NCBI RefSeq assembly: GCF_000233715.2
Contig: NC_021184.1
Span: forward strand, 1,203,501 to 1,267,500
Length of the DNA stretch: 64,000 bases
Source of the DNA: Desulfoscipio gibsoniae DSM 7213
GTDB taxonomy: Bacteria; Bacillota; Desulfotomaculia; Desulfotomaculales; Desulfallaceae
Direction: 5' to 3'
This document shows positions 1-7,842 of the stretch, piece by piece; the stretch's first letter is position 1; every line of letters begins with the position of its first letter. The notes under the pieces were generated by a model, which was not told the origin of the DNA, searched no databases, and saw only the letters and a list, made by a program, of their open reading frames with translations. The position numbers and the translations under genes are program-made.

Positions 1-1
1 G

Positions 2-235
2 ATACTGGGCCTGGACCCGCTGTATCTGGCCAATGAAGGAAAGTTTTTGGTTATCATTGACCCGGCCCAGGTTACAAAGGCCTTGGATATTTTAAAGCAA
101 AGTTCCTATGGGCGTGACTCGCAGGTAATTGGTCAAATTTGTGCTGGCAGCGGCAACGTATATTTACAAACCCCCCTGGGTGGCACTAAAATTTTAGGCT
201 TGCTGGCTGGCCAGCCCTTGCCCAGGATTTGCTAA
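2..235 (+). CDS. hypE: Hydrogenase maturation protein HypE, C-terminal fragment
   Basis: This is the 3' end of a gene that begins before the window. The reading frame is open from base 2 and ends in PRIC-stop. The fragment contains the ATP-binding/PurM-like C-terminal pattern GLDPLYLANEGK, then GRDSQVIG and LGGTKILGLLAGQPLPRIC. HypE uses its C-terminal cysteine as the carrier on which the carbamoyl group delivered by HypF is dehydrated to thiocyanate, the CN source for [NiFe] hydrogenase; that cysteine is present here. hypF lies 1.8 kb downstream, separated by two unrelated genes, so the hyp cluster is interrupted or ends here. The identification is firm from the C-terminal signature, although only about 77 residues are visible. 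Confidence 0.87.
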   Translation: MLGLDPLYLANEGKFLVIIDPAQVTKALDILKQSSYGRDSQVIGQICAGSGNVYLQTPLGGTKILGLLAGQPLPRIC

Positions 236-269
236 CAAAACAATCGTGGTAAAATAGGGGGCCGGAGGA

Positions 270-1262
270 TTGAAAAGGACAATCACGGCATTGTTTGCGA
301 TCATTATGCTTTTATGCATGGCCGTAAACGCTGTGTCGGCGGCGGCTAACCAAACAGTATTCCTACCAGGCGGCGATGTGTATACATTAAACGGCCGGCA
401 GCAAAAGATGGATGCCGTTACTTTTATAGAGAACAGCCGGGTGTTTGTCCCGGTGCGCTATCTGGCCTATGCTTGCGGGGTGCGCGACGGGGGCATATCC
501 TGGGATGATTTTTCCCGAACCGTAACCCTTCAAGGGGAAAATCAGGTGCTGGCTTTGCAAGCGGGCAGTAATCAACTAGTTACTGTAGATGGGCCGGTGG
601 AGATGGACGTTGTCCCTCAAGTAATCAGTGGGCGTATGTACCTGCCGGCCCGGTGGGTGGCCCAGTATTTCGGTTATACCGTGGAATGGGATGAACCTGG
701 CAACGCTGTACTGGTATACCTGCCCGTGGATGGCAAACCGCAGGTGATTCCAACCCAGCTCATATTACTGGTTAACAAAGTACAGGGGCTCCCTGAAGAT
801 TTCCAAACCGGCCCGCTGGTTAATTTCGGCACCTATCAGGTATCTGCTTTGCTGCAGCAACCACTTCAGCAGCTTTATGATACCGCTGCGCAGCAGGGTA
901 TCCAAATCACCATGACATCGGCCTATCGGAGTTATACTGAACAAAAGGCTTTATTTGATGAACATGCCAGGCTGTATGGTTTATCAGTGACTGAAGCAAC
1001 TGTTGCGCCGCCCGGTCACGGTGAGCATCAAACAGGACTGGCTGTTGATATTGCCGGCAGTGATGCTGCCTATCGCTGGCTGGAAACAAACTGCCCGCGT
1101 TTTGGATTCATATTGCGCTACCCCAGGGGAAAAGAATATATCACGGGTTATGCCTACGAGCCCTGGCATTTTCGGTATGTTGGTGTGCCGGTGGCCACTT
1201 TTATGCAAGAAAAAGGTATTTCAACGCTGGAGGAGTACCTGCGTATATATGCAGGTCAATAA
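270..1262 (+). CDS. Secreted VanY-type D-Ala-D-Ala carboxypeptidase with copper-amine-oxidase-like N-terminal domain
   Basis: A cell-wall peptidase predicted to trim peptidoglycan stem peptides outside the cell. Residues 1-25 form a signal peptide (basic start, hydrophobic core, AVSA cleavage site). Residues about 30-150 match the stalk domain called copper amine oxidase N-terminal domain (paired VFVPVRYLA and MYLPARWVAQ motifs), common in clostridial exported proteins. Residues about 175-325 are an M15B peptidase: the GEHQTGLAVDI motif gives zinc ligands H253 and D260, and EPWHFRYVG gives catalytic E297 and ligand H300. The start is TTG at 270, with GGAGG at 264-268 unusually close to it. 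Such genes are often sporulation or envelope genes; no resistance cluster is near, so a glycopeptide-resistance role is not implied. Confidence 0.87.
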   Translation: MKRTITALFAIIMLLCMAVNAVSAAANQTVFLPGGDVYTLNGRQQKMDAVTFIENSRVFVPVRYLAYACGVRDGGISWDDFSRTVTLQGENQVLALQAGSNQLVTVDGPVEMDVVPQVISGRMYLPARWVAQYFGYTVEWDEPGNAVLVYLPVDGKPQVIPTQLILLVNKVQGLPEDFQTGPLVNFGTYQVSALLQQPLQQLYDTAAQQGIQITMTSAYRSYTEQKALFDEHARLYGLSVTEATVAPPGHGEHQTGLAVDIAGSDAAYRWLETNCPRFGFILRYPRGKEYITGYAYEPWHFRYVGVPVATFMQEKGISTLEEYLRIYAGQ

Positions 1263-1326
1263 GATATTCTCTGACATATAAATGTGGAATTTTAAGCATA
1301 TAAAATAAGCAAGCGTGTAATTAACC

Positions 1327-1353
1327 AGCCGGTGGCGAATCTTACCACCGGCT
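1327..1353 (+). terminator. Perfect 9-bp hairpin downstream of the VanY-like gene
   Basis: AGCCGGTGG at 1327-1335 and CCACCGGCT at 1345-1353 form a perfect stem with a 9-nt loop. No T-run follows immediately, so it may be a weak terminator or an RNA-stabilising hairpin. Confidence 0.45.
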
Positions 1354-1408
1354 AAACCAGCTATGGGATACATTTAAATACTTTTTTTTAATATACCTAT
1401 TATTATGT

Positions 1409-1438
1409 TTGAAATAATATTGGGGCAAATAGTATAAT
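1409..1438 (+). promoter_or_regulatory. Sigma-A-type promoter for the CBS protein gene
   Basis: TTGAAA at 1409-1414 and a perfect TATAAT at 1433-1438 are separated by 18 bases. They lie just upstream of the ribosome binding site of the gene at 1466. Confidence 0.6.
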
Positions 1439-1465
1439 CATATTTAAATTAAAGGGGGGCGAGGG

Positions 1466-1933
1466 ATGATGAAAAAGGCCGGGGATATCATGACGACTGA
1501 TGTAATCACCGTTAATACCCATGATGATCTGGAAAAGGTGGCGCGGTTACTGCTGGAGCATCGTATCAGTGGGTTGCCGGTGGTGGATGATGGTGGGAAA
1601 CTGGTGGGGGTTGTAAGTGAGGCAGACCTGGTGTTCCAGGAGAAGCCGGTTAGAACTCCGTTTTATGTGGTAATATTCGACAGCCCTATCTATTTGGAAC
1701 GACCCAATCGTTTTATTGAAGATATCAAGCGCGCCATAGCCCAGAAGGTAGGAGAACTGATGTCTACCAACCTTTACACCGTTGGACCTGAAGCATCCAT
1801 TAGGGATGTGGCTACAATAATTGCAGAAAAGGGTGTTAACCGAGTACCGGTGGTCGATGTCGATGGGAAACTTATTGGGATTATTACTCGGCAGGATATC
1901 ATTAAAGCCAGTCTTGGCGATGCAGGCCGGTAA
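1466..1933 (+). CDS. Two-CBS-domain protein
   Basis: A 155-residue stand-alone pair of CBS domains, which normally bind adenine nucleotides (AMP, ATP, SAM or c-di-AMP) and act as energy or ligand sensors. Domain 1 covers residues about 8-60 (AGDIMTTDVITV, ISGLPVVDDGGKLVGVVSE). Domain 2 covers about 95-150 (VGELMSTNLYTVGPEASI, NRVPVVDVDGKLIGIIT). Between them is an insert (residues about 60-90) typical of the bacterial CBS proteins that carry a short linker. The purine-rich site AAAGGGGGGCGAGGG precedes tandem ATG codons at 1466 and 1469, and either could be used. The gene has its own promoter and no enzymatic partner in the same operon, so its target cannot be inferred. Confidence 0.9.
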   Translation: MMKKAGDIMTTDVITVNTHDDLEKVARLLLEHRISGLPVVDDGGKLVGVVSEADLVFQEKPVRTPFYVVIFDSPIYLERPNRFIEDIKRAIAQKVGELMSTNLYTVGPEASIRDVATIIAEKGVNRVPVVDVDGKLIGIITRQDIIKASLGDAGR

Positions 1934-2045
1934 GGCTTTGCCTTCTGGTAAAGACCTCCGTTTGGTTTAGTGTTGATAACGATTGTATTACATCAGGTAA
2001 TCTTTCAACCTTTCAACACCCGGTACAAAGTGGGGTGATTGGGGA

Positions 2046-4568
2046 ATGGGAGGTGCGCTTGCCGTGGAGGACATTATAGCCAGGCAAATTTCCATAACCG
2101 GTATTGTGCAGGGAGTGGGGTTCAGGCCTTTTGTATACAACCTGGCCCGGTCTTTTAATTTATGCGGTACGGTGTGCAACACGGGCCGAGGGGTGCTGGT
2201 GCAGGTGGAAGGACCGTCGGATAGCGTGGAGCGGTTTACCGGTGCACTGCGAGCCAATCCACCCTTTTTGGCCCGGATTGACTGCTGGGAGATAGCCAGC
2301 CGCCCTTTCCAGGGGTTCGTCGGTTTTACCATTATTGATACCAGGGGCGATGCTACGGGGGAATCGGTGGTGCCTCCGGATGTGGCCATTTGCCCGGATT
2401 GCCGCCGGGAGGTTATGGAACCGTCTGACAGGCATTACCAGTACCCCTTCACCAACTGTACCAACTGTGGTCCCCGGTTTACAATAGTAAAAAATTTACC
2501 CTATGACCGGCCGGGCACTGCCATGGCCGGTTTTATCATGTGCCCTGCTTGCGTATCCGAGTACCATGACCCGGCTAACAGGCGTTTCCACGCTCAGCCC
2601 GTAGCCTGTCCGGATTGCGGTCCCCGGGTGACGCTGGTGGATCGGTATGGAGAGAAATTAAAGGGCAGTTGGCTTGACGAAACCCGGCGGTTGCTGGTGG
2701 CGGGTAAAATAGTCGCTGTCAAAGGGCTGGGGGGATTTCACCTGGCCTGCAACGCAATGGATGCCTCAGCTGTGCAGCGCTTGCGCCGCCGTAAGGGGCG
2801 GCCGGCAAGACCTCAGGCGGTGATGTGCCGGGACATGGCTACGGTTCGGGAACATTGCCTGGTGTCTAAGGGGGAAGAGAAGCTGCTGTGCTCTCCGGCA
2901 GCTCCTATTGTGGTGCTGGAGAGAAAAACATCTTCAACCCTGCCCCGGGTTCTGGCCCCCGGCCTAAATAGTATTGGAGTAATGCTCCCCTATACCCCGC
3001 TGCACGTTTTACTTATGCAAAATGGACCGGCAGTACTGGTTATGACCAGCGGCAACCGCAGCGGTCTGCCGCTGGTAAAGGACAACCGGCAGGCACTCAC
3101 CGAACTGGGCGATGTGGCGGACTATTTTCTGCTGCATGACCGGGATATCATTAACCGGTGCGATGATTCGGTGGTTTGGCTGGTTGACGGGCATCTACAG
3201 TTCATGCGGCGTTCCCGGGGATATGTGCCGCAGCCTGTGGTGGTTCCCCAGGTTGCCGAAATTGACGAAAATGTTGAGGCGTTGGGCAGCCAACCAGCTA
3301 TTAGGCCGGAAGAAGTACCCGGTGCAAGTCGCCCACAGGCTGTTAAGCCGGTGGAATCTCGTTCTTTTGCAGTTGAGAAAACCGGGAGGGTCATTAAGGG
3401 TAAGGCGGTTGATCATGAGATAACCGTCCTGGGGGCGGGAGGGGATATGAAGAACACCTTCTGCTTGTTGGAGGGGGGTCGGGCTTATCTCAGCCAGCAC
3501 ATTGGATCAGTGGATGTGCTGGAAGGTGCGGACAATTACCAGGCTAGCCTGGCCGGCTTTAGCCGCCTGATACAGGCGCAGCCCCTTGTGGCGGGGTATG
3601 ACCTGCACCCTGACTACTACAGCTCCAGGATGGCCCGGGCGCTGGTGCCTACCGCTATTGCCGTGCAGCACCACCACGCCCATATGGCCGCTTGCATGGC
3701 CGAGCACGGCCTGGAGGGACAGGTTATCGGCGTCATTTTGGACGGCACGGGGTACGGGCTGGACGGGTGCATCTGGGGCTTTGAGGTGCTGCAGGGTGAT
3801 TACTTGGATTTTTCCCGGGAGTGGCACCTGGAATATACGCCTTTACCCGGCGGCGAGCGTGCTGTGCGCAACCCGTGGATGACCGCCGTTGCTTATTTGC
3901 TAACGGCGTTGGGGGAGCGGGGCCGTGCGGTGGCTGAAAAATTATTTCCCGACCGGTTTAGCGAATTAAACATTATCGAAAAAATGTTGCGGTCGGGTAT
4001 TAACTCACCGCTTGCTTCTAGCTGTGGCAGGTTCTTTGATGCTGTGGCCGCATTATTGGGAATTTGCCAGGTAAATACATATGATGGTCAGGCGGCTGTT
4101 GAACTTGGGGAATTGGCGCCGGCTTATATTGATAGCGTTATGTTTTCGGAAAAGCCGTCGCAACTTGACCGCTCCCAGCTTGCCCTAATCCCGTACCCCT
4201 ATAACCTGAACAGTGGTATAATCGAAACCGGCGCCACCATTGAAGCGCTGGTGTTGGATATTGAACATGGCTGCGCCCCTGCAATTATCGCCCGGTGTTT
4301 CCATGATACGATAATCAGCATGGTGGTGCAGGCGGTCGAACAGGTGCGCTGTCAAAGCGGCCTAAATCGGGTGGTTCTTAGCGGTGGTTGCTGGTATAAC
4401 CGGTATATGCTAAGGGCAGTCTGTAAATTACTTGGTGATCAAGGTTATCATGTCTACAGGCATACTAAAATACCCACCGGCGACGGTGGCATCAGCCTGG
4501 GCCAGGCGATGGTAGCCAGCCGGAAGCAAGGGGATGGTTCTCTTGCAGACCCCAAAGATGCTCATTAA
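2046..4568 (+). CDS. hypF: Carbamoyltransferase HypF
   Basis: Makes the thiocarbamate on HypE from carbamoyl phosphate and ATP, the first step of CN ligand synthesis for [NiFe] hydrogenases. All expected parts are present in order. The acylphosphatase domain covers residues about 12-100 (GIVQGVGFRPFVY). Paired zinc fingers follow at about 115-195 (CPDCRREV, CTNCGPRF, CPAC, CPDCGPRV). The YrdC-like domain spans about 205-390 (KGLGGFHLACNA). A Kae1-like carbamoyltransferase domain occupies about 460-830 (HHHAHMAACM, DGTGYGLDG). At 840 residues it is longer than the usual 750-770 because of a low-complexity insert at residues about 400-460, between the YrdC and Kae1 parts. It may serve the hydrogenase at 60.3 kb or others outside the window. 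ATG 2046 follows GGGGTGATTGGGG. Confidence 0.97.
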   Translation: MGGALAVEDIIARQISITGIVQGVGFRPFVYNLARSFNLCGTVCNTGRGVLVQVEGPSDSVERFTGALRANPPFLARIDCWEIASRPFQGFVGFTIIDTRGDATGESVVPPDVAICPDCRREVMEPSDRHYQYPFTNCTNCGPRFTIVKNLPYDRPGTAMAGFIMCPACVSEYHDPANRRFHAQPVACPDCGPRVTLVDRYGEKLKGSWLDETRRLLVAGKIVAVKGLGGFHLACNAMDASAVQRLRRRKGRPARPQAVMCRDMATVREHCLVSKGEEKLLCSPAAPIVVLERKTSSTLPRVLAPGLNSIGVMLPYTPLHVLLMQNGPAVLVMTSGNRSGLPLVKDNRQALTELGDVADYFLLHDRDIINRCDDSVVWLVDGHLQFMRRSRGYVPQPVVVPQVAEIDENVEALGSQPAIRPEEVPGASRPQAVKPVESRSFAVEKTGRVIKGKAVDHEITVLGAGGDMKNTFCLLEGGRAYLSQHIGSVDVLEGADNYQASLAGFSRLIQAQPLVAGYDLHPDYYSSRMARALVPTAIAVQHHHAHMAACMAEHGLEGQVIGVILDGTGYGLDGCIWGFEVLQGDYLDFSREWHLEYTPLPGGERAVRNPWMTAVAYLLTALGERGRAVAEKLFPDRFSELNIIEKMLRSGINSPLASSCGRFFDAVAALLGICQVNTYDGQAAVELGELAPAYIDSVMFSEKPSQLDRSQLALIPYPYNLNSGIIETGATIEALVLDIEHGCAPAIIARCFHDTIISMVVQAVEQVRCQSGLNRVVLSGGCWYNRYMLRAVCKLLGDQGYHVYRHTKIPTGDGGISLGQAMVASRKQGDGSLADPKDAH

Positions 4569-4675
4569 GCATTGGGACAAGTAAAAATAAAACCTCGCCC
4601 GCTTAAAAACACCATTTGAGCGATTGATAGAATCTTCTTTTAGTAAACAAAAAACAAAGACAGTTGCATTCCAAG

Positions 4676-4705
4676 CCCCCCGTGTCCTTTCGGGGGGTAT
4701 TTATT
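4676..4705 (+). terminator. Rho-independent terminator after hypF
   Basis: CCCCCCG at 4676-4682 pairs with CGGGGGG at 4691-4697 and is followed by a T-rich tail (TATTTATT). It separates hypF from the redox pair. Confidence 0.75.
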
Positions 4706-4807
4706 AATTGGTTATTAATGTAATCTTTAATAAAAGTCTTGTCAATATTATAAATATAATATATAACAATATTATATTTATTTCATTCCAAGAGGTGGTG
4801 CCTGATA

Positions 4808-5506
4808 TTGAACGGTTTGTCCTCTGTAAGTGCGTTAACTGCCTTTGTATTTGGCGGTCTTTCTTTTTTATCTCCCTGCGTACTGCCTTTGCTTCCCGGT
4901 TATCTTTCCTTTATTGCCGGTACCGATATAACCGGTGCTGCGGCACCCTCTCGCCGCCGGGCGATGTGGAACAGTACCGGTTTTGTGCTGGGCTTTAGCG
5001 TTTTATTTGTTAGTCTGGGTGCCGCGGCCAGCAGTGCCGGGCAGTGGCTGATCAGCAACCAGACCTTGTTAAAGCAAGCAGCGGGGATTATTATCATCAT
5101 TTTTGGTTTGCATATCAGTGAAATATTACCTATCAAGCTCTTTTACAGGCAGGTCAAATGGCAGCCTGCCCAACGGTTTACCGGTTGGCTGGGGGCATTT
5201 TTTCTAGGGCTGTCTTTTGCCGCTGGCTGGACTCCTTGTGTAGGGCCGGTTTTAGCCTCTATTTTGCTGTTGGCCACAAACACACAAACGCTGTACCAGG
5301 GGGTGACACTGTTAATCTGGTACTCCATGGGGCTGGCCATTCCCTTTTTGCTGGCAGCCCTGGGCATTGGTTTTGTGCATAGTTGGCTGGGTAAAATGAA
5401 TAAAGTAATACCTTATATTAATGCTGTCAGCGGCGGCCTTCTGATTGCTATGGGTGTATTGCTGCTATTGGGCTTGTGGGATAGATTGGTTCTGCTGCTT
5501 TATTAG
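4808..5506 (+). CDS. ccdA: CcdA-type thiol-disulfide transporter
   Basis: An integral membrane protein that carries reducing equivalents from cytoplasmic thioredoxin to extracytoplasmic thiol proteins, used in cytochrome c maturation and sporulation. The 232 residues contain about six hydrophobic segments. The two redox cysteines lie in SPCVLPLLPGY (C24) and GWTPCVGP (C144), the classic CcdA/DsbD-beta arrangement of one cysteine in TM1 and one in TM4. The TTG start at 4808 follows AGAGGTGG with normal spacing. The next gene on the same strand, 168 bp away, encodes a membrane-anchored thioredoxin that would be its natural partner. The substrate proteins are not visible here. Confidence 0.92.
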   Translation: MNGLSSVSALTAFVFGGLSFLSPCVLPLLPGYLSFIAGTDITGAAAPSRRRAMWNSTGFVLGFSVLFVSLGAAASSAGQWLISNQTLLKQAAGIIIIIFGLHISEILPIKLFYRQVKWQPAQRFTGWLGAFFLGLSFAAGWTPCVGPVLASILLLATNTQTLYQGVTLLIWYSMGLAIPFLLAALGIGFVHSWLGKMNKVIPYINAVSGGLLIAMGVLLLLGLWDRLVLLLY

Positions 5507-5673
5507 GCTGAACGAGCATTTCCAGGGTTGCTATGCTGCTTGCTATTAATGTAAAACATGGTTAATATCTTTTAATCTGCTTAGTCCTTTGTTGCCTATA
5601 TAAATTGTACGATACGTATTTAATGTCCCTGACAAGCTCTAAAAGTTAAACAAATGAAGGGAGTAACAAGCCC

Positions 5674-6288
5674 GTGAAGCCCAAATTAATCACTGTGTTG
5701 GTGGTGGCCGTTATTGTAGCCGCAGGATTATGGCTGACCTCGGAAGATAAAAATCAGGATGCTGTAGATTATCCAAACACTAAGCTGGCTGGCGAGGTGG
5801 CGTTAAGTTTGCCCGATGGGCCAAAACAAAAAGCACTGCAGTCCGACCAAGTACCTCCTGATTTCTATATTATTAAAGAAAACCAAACTCAGGATAACCA
5901 GGTAGAACAACCGGATCAGCAAATATCTACTTTATCCGAACTAAAAGGTAAGTATGTATTTATCAATTTTTGGAACACCTGGTGCCCGCCCTGCCAGGAA
6001 GAGATGCCTGATTTAAATAAACTTTATTTGAACTATGGTCGGAAGAATGTGGAGTTTTTGTTTATCAATATAGCCAGTCAAGAAAAGTCTGTTGATGATG
6101 TGGAAACCTTTTTAATGAACAATAATTACTCCACGCCGGTATATCTGGATCGCCGGGGGGAGGTAGCCGGTGCATATGGTGTGCCGGGGGTTCCTTCCAC
6201 GGTAATAATTGACCCCCAGGGGCAAGTAGTTTATGCCGCAGGGGGGCCGATCACTTACGACAGCGCCGAATCTTTGCTGGGTTTTTAG
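5674..6288 (+). CDS. Membrane-anchored TlpA/ResA-like thioredoxin
   Basis: An extracytoplasmic thiol-disulfide oxidoreductase. One N-terminal transmembrane anchor (residues about 5-22) is followed by a charged linker. A thioredoxin fold from residue about 70 carries the active site WCPPC (C104, C107) and the cis-proline motif GVPSTVIID. The WCPPC form is the one found in the TlpA/ResA/CcmG group that reduces apocytochrome c or other exported proteins. It sits directly behind ccdA, which supplies electrons to this family, so the two likely form one pathway. The GTG start at 5674 is preceded by GAAGGGAG. Confidence 0.9.
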   Translation: MKPKLITVLVVAVIVAAGLWLTSEDKNQDAVDYPNTKLAGEVALSLPDGPKQKALQSDQVPPDFYIIKENQTQDNQVEQPDQQISTLSELKGKYVFINFWNTWCPPCQEEMPDLNKLYLNYGRKNVEFLFINIASQEKSVDDVETFLMNNNYSTPVYLDRRGEVAGAYGVPGVPSTVIIDPQGQVVYAAGGPITYDSAESLLGF

Positions 6289-6309
6289 CCTGTTTTCTAA
6301 ACTAATTTT

Positions 6310-7191
6310 TCAATAAGTATTTATCAATGGTTCTATATCAAATAAGGCCAGGAACTTTTGCAATTCGTCAATCACTTCTATTAATTCCACGGCCTGGGCT
6401 TCGGAATCATATATGGCCCGGCCGAAAGCATAGGCACCTTCCCTTTCGGGGCTATCCTTTCTGGAAGGCATATTATGTTTATTGAACCATCTTTTAGCGC
6501 TGGCATAGGGTGTGTGAAAGCAGAAACGGTAATCCTGGGAACTGATATTGAATTCGTACAGACTGTAATACTTGTATCCCCTGGTGCATTTAAAACACCC
6601 GCCTGTCTTATCCAGGTACTCCAGGTAACTCAGACGCTGGCTGTTGGCCCTGGCCCGGCAGTCAGGACACAGGGTAATTTTATTAGTTCCTTCAATAAAG
6701 CTGACATTTAGCCACTCATCCCGCTGATAATAGTTCTTCACCAGGGTGTGCAGCACAGCCTCTTTTAAATCGTATAGATAAGAGCTGCCTGCCTTGGCAT
6801 AATGATTGAGGTGGTAAAGATAGTAAGCTGCTTTTAATATTTCCTGACGGCTCCGGGGCAGTCCATATATGGAATTTAAAAACTGCTCCTTGCGGTTGAC
6901 CTTATCCCGGTATGACTGGTGCCTGTGGACTCTGGTTCGGGCCATCCGGTTGGCTCCCCGGTGGTAGTTGTCATAGCGTTCCCAGGCTTGTTTAATTCTG
7001 GGCATGGCTGGTATCAGAGCCTGCACCTGGGCATTGGTAAACAGCTGCATCACACCGTTTTTAAAGTTTACCTGCTTCTTTACTTCAAGATAGCCTTCTC
7101 CGGTCAGTCGTTTTATGTTATTGGGGGTAATGCCCAGAGCCTGGCTGATCTGCGCCGGATTGAGCAGCTCTTGTTCAGGTGGCTTGGACAC
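6310..7191 (-). CDS. Protein of unknown function with MerR-like N-terminus and zinc-ribbon
   Basis: I do not recognise a named family. Residues about 9-60 look like a MerR-type winged helix (ISQALGITPNNIKRLTGEGYLEV), which suggests DNA binding. The middle (residues about 75-150) is basic and tyrosine-rich. CPDCRA and CFKC around residues 175-205 can form a four-cysteine zinc ribbon. The C-terminal third contains several aromatic-rich stretches and no catalytic signature. The GTG start at 7191 has GGGAGG at normal distance. The gene is convergent with the TlpA gene and stands alone on its strand. A regulator or a decayed recombinase-like protein are both possible. Confidence 0.75.
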   Translation of the reverse strand: MSKPPEQELLNPAQISQALGITPNNIKRLTGEGYLEVKKQVNFKNGVMQLFTNAQVQALIPAMPRIKQAWERYDNYHRGANRMARTRVHRHQSYRDKVNRKEQFLNSIYGLPRSRQEILKAAYYLYHLNHYAKAGSSYLYDLKEAVLHTLVKNYYQRDEWLNVSFIEGTNKITLCPDCRARANSQRLSYLEYLDKTGGCFKCTRGYKYYSLYEFNISSQDYRFCFHTPYASAKRWFNKHNMPSRKDSPEREGAYAFGRAIYDSEAQAVELIEVIDELQKFLALFDIEPLINTY

Positions 7192-7500
7192 GGCAATTCC
7201 TCCCTGACAATGGATTGTATAATCCTAATTTATCACATCTATAAGCCATACAGTACAGGAAAGTATTGTTGGGGTACCGTATTTTATGTGCCAACCTGGT
7301 CCTAGTTTTTTTTAAAGACTTAATGAAGATATGTAGTCTGGATAAATCACAAATGATCAGGTTTTTGTTCCACGTTAATGGTATCAGGTAACAAACAGTC
7401 TGCCCTTTACATATGGCAATGCCTGTGTTAGCCTTGAAAAGGGATGGCGATCTGTCGTCCTAAGGCTATATGAGCTTATTTATCAAAGGAAGGTAATATT
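7192..7500. other. Intergenic region without a supported gene
   Basis: A divergent intergenic region between the zinc-ribbon gene and the SWIM-like mini gene. It must hold both promoters, but I see no convincing hexamer pair and no reading frame with a ribosome binding site, only AT-rich sequence. Confidence 0.5.
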
Positions 7501-7719
7501 ATGACATTTAAAATTCGCGAACCGTATTTTGTCGATGATTTAGTTGTTTATTTCATTAATGAAAAGGAGGCGCTGGTTACAGATTATGACTGCCGGTGGG
7601 AGTTGCGGGCCAGCGAAGACAGCTGTGAGTGCTGTACCTTCAGGTTTAGGTCCCGGGTCAAGCCGGGTTTTATATGCCGGCATATTGATGCAATAAGGCG
7701 GATGAAGCAGCAAAGTTAA
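7501..7719 (+). CDS. 72-residue SWIM-like zinc-finger protein
   Basis: A small protein with a strong ribosome binding site (AAAGGAAGG, 8 bases before ATG). Its cysteines follow the SWIM zinc-finger pattern C-x-C-x(n)-C-x-H: CEC at residues about 42-44 and CRH at about 59-61. SWIM fingers are normally embedded in helicases or recombination proteins; a stand-alone 72-residue version is unusual but occurs as an accessory protein in Firmicutes. The following ACT-malic enzyme gene is about 120 bp away on the same strand and may be cotranscribed. Function unknown. Confidence 0.7.
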   Translation: MTFKIREPYFVDDLVVYFINEKEALVTDYDCRWELRASEDSCECCTFRFRSRVKPGFICRHIDAIRRMKQQS

Positions 7720-7842
7720 AAAGCGCTGCAGCAAAATGATCGAATGGGGACAAACTAATACCATGTGTGGAAACGAGCCCAAGCTTATTTTTAGTGCTGG
7801 GCTGTGTCCAAAATACGTCAATAATGGACGGAGGGAAACAGC

